Source: Acidisoma cellulosilyticum (GTDB lineage: Bacteria > Pseudomonadota > Alphaproteobacteria > Acetobacterales > Acetobacteraceae). Taken from it: 64,000 nt of DNA. The DNA lies in NCBI RefSeq assembly GCF_020621385.1, contig NZ_JAESVA010000006.1, positions 62,001 through 126,000 on the forward strand, written 5' to 3'. Of this stretch, positions 1 through 7,609 are shown in pieces. A program made the translations under genes and the position numbers. The notes under the pieces are model-generated. The model was not told the DNA's origin. It saw only the letters and a program-made list of their open reading frames with translations, and searched no databases. The number at the start of each line of letters is the position of its first letter. Within the stretch, counting starts at the first letter, position 1.

Positions 1-180
1 TTCGCCAGCTGGCGACAGCGCGCCCCGGCAGACGCCACGCTCTCCTTTACCTGCGAACTCGGCCCCGCGCCCTATGCCATCGCTGGAGCGGACGGGCAGG
101 ATCTGACCGACCGCTGGAAGGAGGCGTTGCTGTTGAAGGACAAGGCCCGGGCTCTTTGGGCAGACGGCGATCAGGGGTAA
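1..180 (+). CDS. Sugar phosphate isomerase/epimerase-like protein, C-terminal fragment
   Basis: Only the last 59 codons are present; the gene begins before the window. The tail ([10 protein letters not shown], then [20 protein letters not shown]) matches the tail of the complete isomerase-like protein at 12145-13035 (CELGPHEYAM, then ELSDRWEEALLIKQHVRAIW) almost residue for residue in spacing. The two are therefore paralogs of the xylose-isomerase-like TIM barrel family. Such proteins usually isomerise or epimerise small hydroxy-ketones or sugars using a divalent metal. The substrate cannot be told from this fragment. The next gene, an SDR on the same strand, starts 47 bases downstream and is probably co-transcribed. 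Confidence 0.75.
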   Translation, partial: FASWRQRAPADATLSFTCELGPAPYAIAGADGQDLTDRWKEALLLKDKARALWADGDQG

Positions 181-227
181 GACGGCTGAGCCGTCTCACT
201 CTGGCTGATCGCTGAAGGAGCCTTCCC

Positions 228-1013
228 ATGGATCTTCGTCTCGCTGGCAAGACCGTGCTCATCACCGGGGCATCGCAGGGTATCGGCGCCGGGCTGGCGC
301 GGGCCTTCGCCGAGGAAGGCTGCCACCTTCACCTCACGGCCCGGAATATCGACAATCTTTCTTCCCTAAAGTCTGAGATCCTGGCCGCTTTCCCGACCGT
401 CACCGTCACGCTGCACCCGATAGACCTGACGGCGCCTGGCGCCTGCGAGACGCTGGCCGAGGCCGCCGGCGACATTGATGTTCTCGTCAATAATGCGGGT
501 GCCATCCCCGCCGGATCGCTGTTCGACATCGACGAGGCGAAATGGCGCGCGGGATGGGAGCTCAAAGTCTATGGCTATATCAACCTTTGCCGGATCTATT
601 ATCCACGCATGAAGGCCAAGGGTGGCGGCGTCATCATCAACAATATCGGCAATGGCGGGGAAGTCTGCGATCCGCGCTATATGGCCGGCGCTGTCGGCAA
701 TGCCAGCCTGATGGCCTTCACCCGTGCCCTCGGCGGATCGAGCCTTGACGACAATATCCGCGTCATTGGCGTCAATCCAGGCCCGGTCGATACCGACCGC
801 ATCTACACCATGCTCAAAAAACGCGCGCAGGACGTCTTGGGCGATGCGACGCGATACCGGGAACTTGCCGCCGGCTATCCGCTGGGCCGCCCGGCCCATG
901 TGCATGAGGTGACGGACCTCATCGTCTTCCTCGCCTCCTTCCGCTCCGGCTATACCAGCGGCACGATCGTCACCGTCGATGGCGGCATCGCCTCCCGCCG
1001 GTCTATCGTTTGA
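228..1013 (+). CDS. SDR-family oxidoreductase with atypical active site
   Basis: 261 aa, the normal length of a classical short-chain dehydrogenase/reductase. The NAD(P)-binding Rossmann motif TGASQGIG is at residues 13-20 and NNAG at 88-91; the C-terminal half has NPGPVDTDR and a VDGG end. The catalytic region departs from the family: where S...YxxxK is expected the protein reads NNIGNGG, then Y151-MAGAVGN. The tyrosine is kept, but the serine is replaced by Asn/Gly and no lysine stands at +4. Fold and cofactor binding look sound; ordinary dehydrogenase catalysis is uncertain. Start supported by AAGGAG seven bases before the ATG. It lies just downstream of an isomerase-like gene, suggesting a shared sugar or polyol pathway (inference). 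Confidence 0.85.
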   Translation: MDLRLAGKTVLITGASQGIGAGLARAFAEEGCHLHLTARNIDNLSSLKSEILAAFPTVTVTLHPIDLTAPGACETLAEAAGDIDVLVNNAGAIPAGSLFDIDEAKWRAGWELKVYGYINLCRIYYPRMKAKGGGVIINNIGNGGEVCDPRYMAGAVGNASLMAFTRALGGSSLDDNIRVIGVNPGPVDTDRIYTMLKKRAQDVLGDATRYRELAAGYPLGRPAHVHEVTDLIVFLASFRSGYTSGTIVTVDGGIASRRSIV

Positions 1014-1484
1014 CGTCAGGTTCCATAAGTAAGGACCGATGACAACACGTCTTCCACGTCTTGAGTTTCGGTCCGACAATATCATTCAACGGCGATCCTG
1101 ATCTTACTTCAACCAACTCTCGTCTCTGCACGAGCTTGACTTTTCACACGAAGTCGTGATCCATACGGAAGCGAACCATCTTGCGACAATCTAAGCGGTT
1201 GGCGACAGTCAACTGCCGCAGGCCTTGCTGAACTTCGCGGTTGACGAAGCGCTGTTTCGATCATGCATGGACGCAGATAAACAATGCGGGCCTGGATTTT
1301 CCGACATATCAGCTGGGAACTTCCTGCTTGGTCTAGGCCAGGATATCCCGGCAGCCGCTCTCACCGTCGGCGCCAAGACAACGCATTTGTCTCGAATACT
1401 TCACCAATTTCTTGGCATCATTCTACGCTTCCGGGATAGCCCTGAAAGCACCGGACCAAGCGCGTCATAAAAAGGATTCAAACG
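1014..1484. other. 471-base intergenic stretch, no supported gene
   Basis: No recognisable protein, RNA or repeat. An open frame from a TTG at 1225 to 1470 exists, but its translation resembles nothing I know and it has no ribosome binding site. The last bases hold an AAGGAT sequence seven bases before the start of the Hint-protein gene, so the promoter of that gene should lie here. Base composition looks less GC-rich than the flanking genes, as expected for regulatory or decayed sequence. Confidence 0.4.
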
Positions 1485-4370
1485 ATGTCAGGAACCGTTG
1501 TTACTTGGAAAGGCGGGAGCGGGGATTTTGTGGATGGGACAAATTGGTTCCAGGGCAATGTGCCGACTTCCGTTGACGAAGCCAATTTCGAGGCATCGGT
1601 CGGCGGAGGCACAGTCGATATGGCGGGGGCGAAATCCGTCGCTGAATTTGCGGCCGCAGGCGACTATACCTTTGACGGCAGCATCACGGCAGGTAACGAG
1701 TTATCTTTAGCGGATGGGGTGGCCCTCGAAGGAGGAACCGTCAACCCAGACAACTCCATATCCTATCAGGGCGATATCTCCTTTTCAAATGACACGGTCA
1801 ATACCAACGAGTTTCTCGAGCAATCTTCACCTTCGAATTTGACGCTCACCAATGTGACAATGACTGTGACCATGGACGCTGGCGTATTCGGTGATGTCGA
1901 AAGCTCTCAGATCTCGGCCGGAAGCATTGACCTTACTGGCACCCTATCCGGTAGCGGCATTACGACAAGCGGGAACGGCGCCGGAAGCATTTCGGTTTTT
2001 CTTTCCGATGCGGCGATCAGCGATTCTTCGGTCAACGCCACCAACGGCATAGAGATTGGCGGGACGACCAGCATCGACGGCACATCCTTGTCGGCGACGA
2101 CCCAGGTAAGCTTCAACAACGCCATCACGATGACCGGCGGATCGATTAAAGGCACCGCCGTCTCATTCTTCACCGGCACGGTGGCATCGCTCACCGGGAC
2201 CAGCGTTGACACGACCTCCCCGCCTCTGTCTGGAAACGACACGGTTACCAATTCGGGAATCCTGACATTAGGATCCGGAACCTCTGTCACCACCGCCAAT
2301 TTCGTTTCGACCTATAGTCTGGATGTCCAGGCCGGCGCCTCCATAACATCCGCTGCTGGCGTCATCACGCTCGCTGGCATCAAAACGATAGAAGGGTCCG
2401 TCAGCGGCCAAACCATCGCCCTGACGGATAATGGCACAACCTATCCGAACAATGTCAGCACAGCGACGATCACGGGTACCGTCACCGGTACCGCGGATAT
2501 CTCAAGCGGAAAAACGGCCGTCACGGCGGATTCCATCGTCAATATCAATGCCGGCGGGCGACTGATTTCTGACGGGAATATGTCCTTCGCGGAGGAAGCC
2601 GGCATCGCCTCCACCGTTACCGTCAAAGGTGGTGAGGTTCAGGCCACCGGAACATTGGCCATCAACGGCGCTTCCCTGATCGTCATGGACGGAGCCGACG
2701 TCTCCGCCGCGACACTCACGCTCATGTCAACGCCGACGCCTGAAATTGTACCCGTCATTGTCACCGTCGCAGGATCGGATTCGATTATCCGCGTCACTGA
2801 CAATGCCACCCTGCAGGACACCCAGCTTACCCTCGCAACAGGAGGGTCGATGACGGTCGGTGGCGACCTGACAATCAGCGCAACCATGGCACCGCCCGAT
2901 CCCATGACGGCCATCGCCACGACAATCGGCGGCCTTCTCAGCGTGGGCGGCAATATCTCGCTCGGCGCGAATGCCGTCGTGACGGTCGGCCCGGGCGGTA
3001 CCCTCGCCGATGGCAATGGCACGATCAGCATCAACGCGGCGGATGGCACGCCGCCCTCTCTCAGCATTAGCGGCTCCGGGGCCGTTGCCGTCGCCAGCAC
3101 AGTGACCCTGGGCAACGGCAGCTTGACCGTCTCCGACGACGGCATCCTAGCCATCGCGGTGCTCGATGGCGGCACGCTGGCTGTGGGCGGAACGGCGGAC
3201 GGCGTCGGCGGCAACGGATCGCTGACGATCGCGAGCGGCGGCGTGGTGGATGTCGCGGACGTCACGATCTGGAAGACGGGCCATGTGAAGCTCTCCGACG
3301 GCGAGTTGGAGGCCGATTCCGTCACGATCGCGGGTGGCGATATTTCCGGTAACGGCACAGTGACCGACACCATTACCGACGACGGCAGCATAACCGCCTC
3401 GGGCGGCAAGCTTGAGCTTACGGGCGCGATAAGCGGCACCGGCAGCATGGCGATTGATGATTCCAGCCTGCTGCGGCTGGATAGCGCCGATGATGGCGTG
3501 GGCGTCACTTTCCTCAGCGACGGCTCGGCCGAAACCCTCAGTCTGGCGGAACTCGCGGGCTTGACCGTATCCATCAGCGGCTTCGCATCCGCAGACCTGG
3601 TGACGGTCGACCTTTTGATCGGGGCAACCGCCAGCTTCAGCACTACCGGCGACGCAGCGACTTTGACCTTCACCGATGGCTTCGAGAACCTGGGCGCGCT
3701 TGTCTTTGCGGGCAGCTATACGTCCAGTGAGCTCCTGTTCGACAGCTCTGACGGCACCGTCAGCGCCCGCTGCTACGCCGCCGGCACCCGCATCGCGGTC
3801 CCTGGCGGAGAGCGGGCGGTCGAAGACCTGACGGTCGGCGACACCCTCCTCACCCTGTCCGGCCGGCCGCGCCGGATCAAATGGATCGGCAGGCGTGCCG
3901 TCGACTGTCGCCGGCACCGGAACCCAATATCGGTGCATCCTATCAAGGTCTGGGCCGGTGCTTTCGGGCCAGCCTTGCCCCGTCGGGACCTGTTCCTGTC
4001 GCCCGATCATGCGGTGTTTGCGGAGGGGGTTCTGATTCCCGTCAAACACCTCGTAAACGGATCGACCGTCAGCCAGGTCCTGGTCGAGAGGGTCACGTAT
4101 TTTCATCTGGAACTGGACAGCCACGACATTCTGCTCGCCGAGGGCCTGCCGGCAGAGAGCTACCTTGATACGGGGGACCGCCACGCCTTCGCGGGCGGTG
4201 CCGCGACTGAGATCCATCCCGCCTGGGGCAGCGAATCGCGCGACGTCACCCTCGTCATGGATGCCCTGGGCTATGCTCCCCTGCAGGTGGCAGGGCCCGA
4301 GGTCGATCGGGTCAAGCAGATGCTGAGCAACCGGGCAACCCAGGCGGCAAGGATCAGGCGGCATGGCTAA
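1485..4370 (+). CDS. Large repeat-containing protein with C-terminal Hint domain
   Basis: 961 aa. Residues 1-760 are low-complexity beta-repeat sequence rich in Gly, Ser, Thr, Ala and Val. They open with a W-GG-G-F-D-NW...P...A-F motif like those that start adhesin or autotransporter-type repeats. Residues about 763-910 form a Hint (hedgehog/intein, Hint_2-type) domain: Cys763 begins it (CYAAGTRIAVPGG), followed by VEDLTVGDTLLT, the conserved LSPDHAVF block and VPVKHLVNGSTV. Hint domains can cleave the peptide bond before their first cysteine. Such proteins are frequent in Acetobacteraceae and are thought to be surface or secreted. There is no N-terminal signal peptide, so export, if any, is non-classical. 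Start supported by AAGGAT. Flanked by intergenic DNA, likely monocistronic. Function of the repeat part unknown. Confidence 0.8.
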   Translation: MSGTVVTWKGGSGDFVDGTNWFQGNVPTSVDEANFEASVGGGTVDMAGAKSVAEFAAAGDYTFDGSITAGNELSLADGVALEGGTVNPDNSISYQGDISFSNDTVNTNEFLEQSSPSNLTLTNVTMTVTMDAGVFGDVESSQISAGSIDLTGTLSGSGITTSGNGAGSISVFLSDAAISDSSVNATNGIEIGGTTSIDGTSLSATTQVSFNNAITMTGGSIKGTAVSFFTGTVASLTGTSVDTTSPPLSGNDTVTNSGILTLGSGTSVTTANFVSTYSLDVQAGASITSAAGVITLAGIKTIEGSVSGQTIALTDNGTTYPNNVSTATITGTVTGTADISSGKTAVTADSIVNINAGGRLISDGNMSFAEEAGIASTVTVKGGEVQATGTLAINGASLIVMDGADVSAATLTLMSTPTPEIVPVIVTVAGSDSIIRVTDNATLQDTQLTLATGGSMTVGGDLTISATMAPPDPMTAIATTIGGLLSVGGNISLGANAVVTVGPGGTLADGNGTISINAADGTPPSLSISGSGAVAVASTVTLGNGSLTVSDDGILAIAVLDGGTLAVGGTADGVGGNGSLTIASGGVVDVADVTIWKTGHVKLSDGELEADSVTIAGGDISGNGTVTDTITDDGSITASGGKLELTGAISGTGSMAIDDSSLLRLDSADDGVGVTFLSDGSAETLSLAELAGLTVSISGFASADLVTVDLLIGATASFSTTGDAATLTFTDGFENLGALVFAGSYTSSELLFDSSDGTVSARCYAAGTRIAVPGGERAVEDLTVGDTLLTLSGRPRRIKWIGRRAVDCRRHRNPISVHPIKVWAGAFGPALPRRDLFLSPDHAVFAEGVLIPVKHLVNGSTVSQVLVERVTYFHLELDSHDILLAEGLPAESYLDTGDRHAFAGGAATEIHPAWGSESRDVTLVMDALGYAPLQVAGPEVDRVKQMLSNRATQAARIRRHG

Positions 4371-4379
4371 AACTGGACA

Positions 4380-4440
4380 GGGCCTTCCGCCAAGGTCAAT
4401 TTGATCGCCGGACCAGTCCTGCACCGATGGCGAAAGGCCC
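4380..4440 (+). promoter_or_regulatory. Stem-loop covering the ribosome binding site of the amine oxidase gene
   Basis: GGGCCTTCCGCCA (4380-4392) and TGGCGAAAGGCCC (4428-4440) pair over 13 positions with one mismatch, enclosing a 35-base loop. The 3' arm contains the only purine-rich Shine-Dalgarno candidate (GAAAGG) for the ATG at 4444, so the folded RNA would hide it. It lies ten bases after the stop codon of the Hint gene, so it could alternatively serve as a weak terminator; there is no following T-run. Pairing is visible in the sequence; the regulatory role is inference. Confidence 0.45.
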
Positions 4441-4443
4441 TTC

Positions 4444-6036
4444 ATGACTCAGGCCGAAACGACGCCGCTGCGGCGACGCGATCTGTTGTCGCTGATCGGC
4501 GCGGCCGCGGGCAGTTCGGCACTCTATTTTGCCATGAGCCGTCTCGGCCATGCGCAAGGGTCGGACTATGCGGGGCCGATCAACCTTTCGGGCGATCCCA
4601 AGGGTGCGTCCGTGCTGATCCTCGGCGCGGGCGTCGCTGGCATGGTCGCGGCGCTGGAACTGCGCCGCGCCGGCTACCGCGTTCAGGTGCTGGAATATAA
4701 TGACCGCGTCGGCGGCCGTACCTGGACGATCCGTGGCGGCGATCGCTTCACGGAACTGGGTGGCGCCACGCAGGATTGCGGCTTCGACCGCGGGCTCTAT
4801 TTCAATCCCGGCCCCTGGCGCATTCCCTATCACCACCGCGCCCTGCTCGATTACTGCAAGCGTCTGGGCGTGACGCTAGAGCCCTTTACGCAGGTCAACG
4901 CCAATGCCTATCTGCATGGCAAGGACGCCTTCGGCGGACAGCCGCAGCGCTACCGCACGATACAGGCCGACTTCAACGGTATGGTCTCCGAATTGCTGGC
5001 CAAGGCCGTCAATACCGATCGGCTCAACGCCCTGGTCTCCAAGGAAGATACCGAAGTCCTGCTTGAGGCTTTGCAGGACTGGGGCGCGCTCGATGACAGC
5101 TACGCCTATAAGGCCGGCGAGGATGCCAGCGAGCGTCGCGGCTGGCGGAAGCCGCCCGGCGGCGGATTGTCGGCCGAGCCGATCGATTCCACCCCGCTGC
5201 GCCCGCAGGATCTGCTGCAATCCCATCTGTGGCGCCGGCTCAGCAGCGGCTTGGACTATGATTATCAGACGACCTTGTTTCAACCTGTCGGCGGCATGGA
5301 CAAAATCGCCGAGGGTTTTGCGCGCGAGGTCGGCGACCTGGTGCGGCTCAACGCCCGTGTGACGGCCATTCGACAGGACGAGCACGGCGTGCAGGTGACG
5401 TGGGAGGACAAGGGATCACAGACCATGCAGCAGTCCCGCGCAGACTGGTGCCTATGCACGATCCCGCTTTCGGTGCTCAGCCAGATCGAGATGAATGTCG
5501 GCGCCCCCATGGCCGCCGCTGTCGCGGCGGTTCCCTACAGCCCCTCCGTCAAGATCGGCCTGCAATTCAAACGCCGGTTCTGGGAAACGGATGAAGCGAT
5601 CTATGGCGGCATCAGCTACACCGACCTGCCGATCACCATGATCGGTTATCCGGCGACCGGATATTTCGATAGCGGCAAGGGCGTCCTGCTCGGCACCTAT
5701 GCTTTCGGACCCTATGCCTATGAATTCGAATCGCTCAGCCCGGCCGAGCGGATCGCGAAGGCTGTCGCCTTCGGCGCGCAGATCCATCCGCAATACCCGG
5801 CCGAATTCGATAATGGCATGGCCGTCGCCTGGCATCGCGTACCATCCCAATTGGGTTGCTACGGTCAATGGACGGACGCCACGCGCGCCGAGCATTACCG
5901 CAATCTTTGCGCGATCGACGGACGTATCCTGCTCGCGGGAGAACACGCGTCCTATATCCCCGCCTGGCAGGAAGGGGCCATCCTGTCATCTCTGGATGCC
6001 ATCACACGGCTGCATGAGCGGGTGATGAAATCATGA
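4444..6036 (+). CDS. Tat-exported flavin monoamine oxidase family protein
   Basis: 530 aa. The N-terminus carries a twin-arginine signal (RRRDLLSLIG, residues 10-19, then a hydrophobic stretch to AHAQG), predicting folded export to the periplasm. The FAD dinucleotide motif VLILGAGVAGMVAALELRRAGYRVQVLE spans about residues 58-85, followed by GGRTWT and ELGG. The C-terminal FAD motif RILLAGEHASYIPAWQEGAI is near residue 500. The family oxidises amines or amino acids to imines. The cytochrome c gene overlaps its stop by four bases, so electrons probably go to that cytochrome rather than only to oxygen, as known for the nicotine oxidoreductase NicA2. An aldehyde dehydrogenase further downstream could process the product. 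Substrate unknown. Confidence 0.85.
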   Translation: MTQAETTPLRRRDLLSLIGAAAGSSALYFAMSRLGHAQGSDYAGPINLSGDPKGASVLILGAGVAGMVAALELRRAGYRVQVLEYNDRVGGRTWTIRGGDRFTELGGATQDCGFDRGLYFNPGPWRIPYHHRALLDYCKRLGVTLEPFTQVNANAYLHGKDAFGGQPQRYRTIQADFNGMVSELLAKAVNTDRLNALVSKEDTEVLLEALQDWGALDDSYAYKAGEDASERRGWRKPPGGGLSAEPIDSTPLRPQDLLQSHLWRRLSSGLDYDYQTTLFQPVGGMDKIAEGFAREVGDLVRLNARVTAIRQDEHGVQVTWEDKGSQTMQQSRADWCLCTIPLSVLSQIEMNVGAPMAAAVAAVPYSPSVKIGLQFKRRFWETDEAIYGGISYTDLPITMIGYPATGYFDSGKGVLLGTYAFGPYAYEFESLSPAERIAKAVAFGAQIHPQYPAEFDNGMAVAWHRVPSQLGCYGQWTDATRAEHYRNLCAIDGRILLAGEHASYIPAWQEGAILSSLDAITRLHERVMKS

Positions 6037-6428
6037 CGCGCGCGTGGGTCGCGCTGCTCGCATCCGGCTTGGTCGCAAGTGCCGGACCAGCCGCTATCGC
6101 GCAGACCTTCGGCAGTCCGACCCATTTCACCGAGCAAGGTGGCGCTGCCATCTATGCCAGCGTCTGCGCGGCCTGCCATATGCCCGATGGCCAGGGCGCC
6201 GAGGGCGCTGGCCGTTATCCCGCGCTGTCGCGGGACCCGCGCCTGCAAATCCCGGCCTATCCGATCTTCATGATTTTACATGGACAAGGGGCGATGCCGC
6301 CCTTCGCGCGGACCCTGACCGATCAGCAGATCGCGGATGTCGTCGCCTATATTCAGACGCATTTCGGCAACGCGGAGAAGGATCAGGCAACCTCGGCCGC
6401 AGTCAAAGCGGCACGCGCCTCAGATTGA
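6033..6428 (+). CDS. Periplasmic class I cytochrome c
   Basis: 131 aa with a Sec signal peptide (residues 1-23, cleavage after AIA). One haem-binding motif, CAACH, at residues 45-49, followed by PDGQG. The likely axial methionine is Met88 in GQGAMPPF, and the C-terminal helix reads TDQQIADVVAYIQTHFG. This is a typical small monohaem cytochrome. The ATG overlaps the stop of the amine oxidase gene (ATGA), implying translational coupling and a shared job: taking electrons from the flavin enzyme to the respiratory chain. Confidence 0.88.
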   Translation: MTRAWVALLASGLVASAGPAAIAQTFGSPTHFTEQGGAAIYASVCAACHMPDGQGAEGAGRYPALSRDPRLQIPAYPIFMILHGQGAMPPFARTLTDQQIADVVAYIQTHFGNAEKDQATSAAVKAARASD

Positions 6429-6438
6429 CCGATCACCG

Positions 6439-6807
6439 TCAACCTTCATAGGCGTCAAGCAGCGTCATGCGGCCGGTCGAAAGGCTCTGCCTGAGTGTGA
6501 TGGCAGGTGCGTAAAGGTCGCTGCCGTGCCAGGCGCGCGCCGCCTCTCGGGACGGAAATTCCAGCAGCACAGTTCTTTCGCGGCCAGGCTCACCCTCCAG
6601 CGCTTCGGGCGCACCGCCGCGGATGACGTAGCGTCCGCCAAATGCAGCGACAGCAGCCTCGACCATGGACATATAGCCCGAGGCTGCATAGGCGGCGGCA
6701 TCATCGACCGTGATCTGCGCCAAAACATAGGCTTTGGGCTCGGTCGCAGGCTGGGTCGCCGATGTTTCTTCCCGCGCAGCGGAGAGGTCTTGCGGATGGC
6801 TTGTCAA
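6439..6807 (-). CDS. DUF1330 domain protein
   Basis: 122 aa. From residue 25 on it reads as a DUF1330 protein (KAYVLAQITVDD, AFGGRYVIRGG, ERTVLLEFPSREAARAWHGSDLYAPAITLRQ), a small alpha-beta barrel fold of the dimeric ferredoxin-like kind with no assigned general function. The first 24 residues are an extra polar tail not usual in the family, so the true start could be further in. It is convergent with the cytochrome gene (10 bases apart) and lies downstream of the DsbA-like and aldehyde dehydrogenase genes on the same strand, likely one operon. Confidence 0.8.
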   Translation of the reverse strand: MTSHPQDLSAAREETSATQPATEPKAYVLAQITVDDAAAYAASGYMSMVEAAVAAFGGRYVIRGGAPEALEGEPGRERTVLLEFPSREAARAWHGSDLYAPAITLRQSLSTGRMTLLDAYEG

Positions 6808-6869
6808 TACGATTGTCCTTTAAGGCTATTGTAGACGGACCTGCCGATGGCGGCCTTGAGACCCGCCGG

Positions 6870-7529
6870 TTAGACAGGCTTCTGGGCTTCCCCGGCGATC
6901 TGCCGCAGGGCCTGTTCGAAGGCGTCCGACGGCTGCCCGCCTGAAATCAGATAACGCTCGTCGATGACAACGGCGGGGACCGAGTTGATGCCCCGCGACC
7001 GCCAAAGATGCTCGGCATCGCGCACCTCGACCGCATAGCGATCCGAGGCCAGAACCGCCCGCGCGGCGGCACCGTCAAGCCCTGCGCTCTCCGCCGCCGC
7101 GACCAGCACGTCATGGTCGGACGGGCTTTTACCCTCGGTGAAATAGGCCGCGAACAGCGCATGCTTCAAGGCTGCCTGATGCCCCTCCTGCTCCGCCCAA
7201 TGCAGCAGCCGGTGCGCATCGAAGGTATTGTAGATGCGGCTCGCGTCAGACATCGCCATCGTGAAGCCGACGCCTGCGGCGCGCGTCCGGATCATCTCGC
7301 GCGTGGCGGCAGACTGTTCAGGGGTGGAGCCATATTTCTGCGTAATATGTTCGACGATATTCTGTCCTTCGGCCGGCATATCGGGATTGAGTTCGAAGGG
7401 CTGGAAGCGGATCTCGGCCTCGACGACGTCGCTCGCCCGCGCCAGCGCCTCTTCCAGGCCGCGAAGGCCGATGATGCACCAGGGGCAGGATACATCTGAC
7501 ACGAAGTCGATCTTCATCGGCCGGACCAT
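6870..7529 (-). CDS. DsbA-family oxidoreductase (FrnE-like)
   Basis: 219 aa, cytoplasmic (no signal peptide). A thioredoxin-fold start KIDFVSDVSCPWC places the redox pair at Cys15 and Cys18. FQPFELNPDMP, FDAHRLLHWAE and the C-terminal GINSVPAVVIDERYLISGGQP with its cis-proline are the hallmarks of the FrnE/2-hydroxychromene-2-carboxylate isomerase-like branch. Family members act as disulfide isomerases or GSH-linked isomerases. The start at 7529 has AAGGGA about eight bases upstream. It sits between the aldehyde dehydrogenase and DUF1330 genes in one orientation, suggesting a shared transcript. Confidence 0.87.
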   Translation of the reverse strand: MVRPMKIDFVSDVSCPWCIIGLRGLEEALARASDVVEAEIRFQPFELNPDMPAEGQNIVEHITQKYGSTPEQSAATREMIRTRAAGVGFTMAMSDASRIYNTFDAHRLLHWAEQEGHQAALKHALFAAYFTEGKSPSDHDVLVAAAESAGLDGAAARAVLASDRYAVEVRDAEHLWRSRGINSVPAVVIDERYLISGGQPSDAFEQALRQIAGEAQKPV

Positions 7530-7609
7530 CGGCTCATCCCTTCCTACAACGCACGGCCATTATGGGCGCCCGCCGGGACGGCATCAACCGCCCAGGCCGG
7601 CGCAGTTTG

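Noticed and set aside
1225-1470. 81-codon open frame from a TTG before the Hint-protein gene
   Set aside because: No ribosome binding site, no family resemblance, lies in an otherwise empty gap; could be a remnant but not supportable as a gene.
3147-4445. 432-codon open frame antisense to the Hint protein
   Set aside because: It is the complement of a well-supported gene; its translation is Arg/Gly/Ala-rich without any domain, as expected of GC-rich antisense frames.
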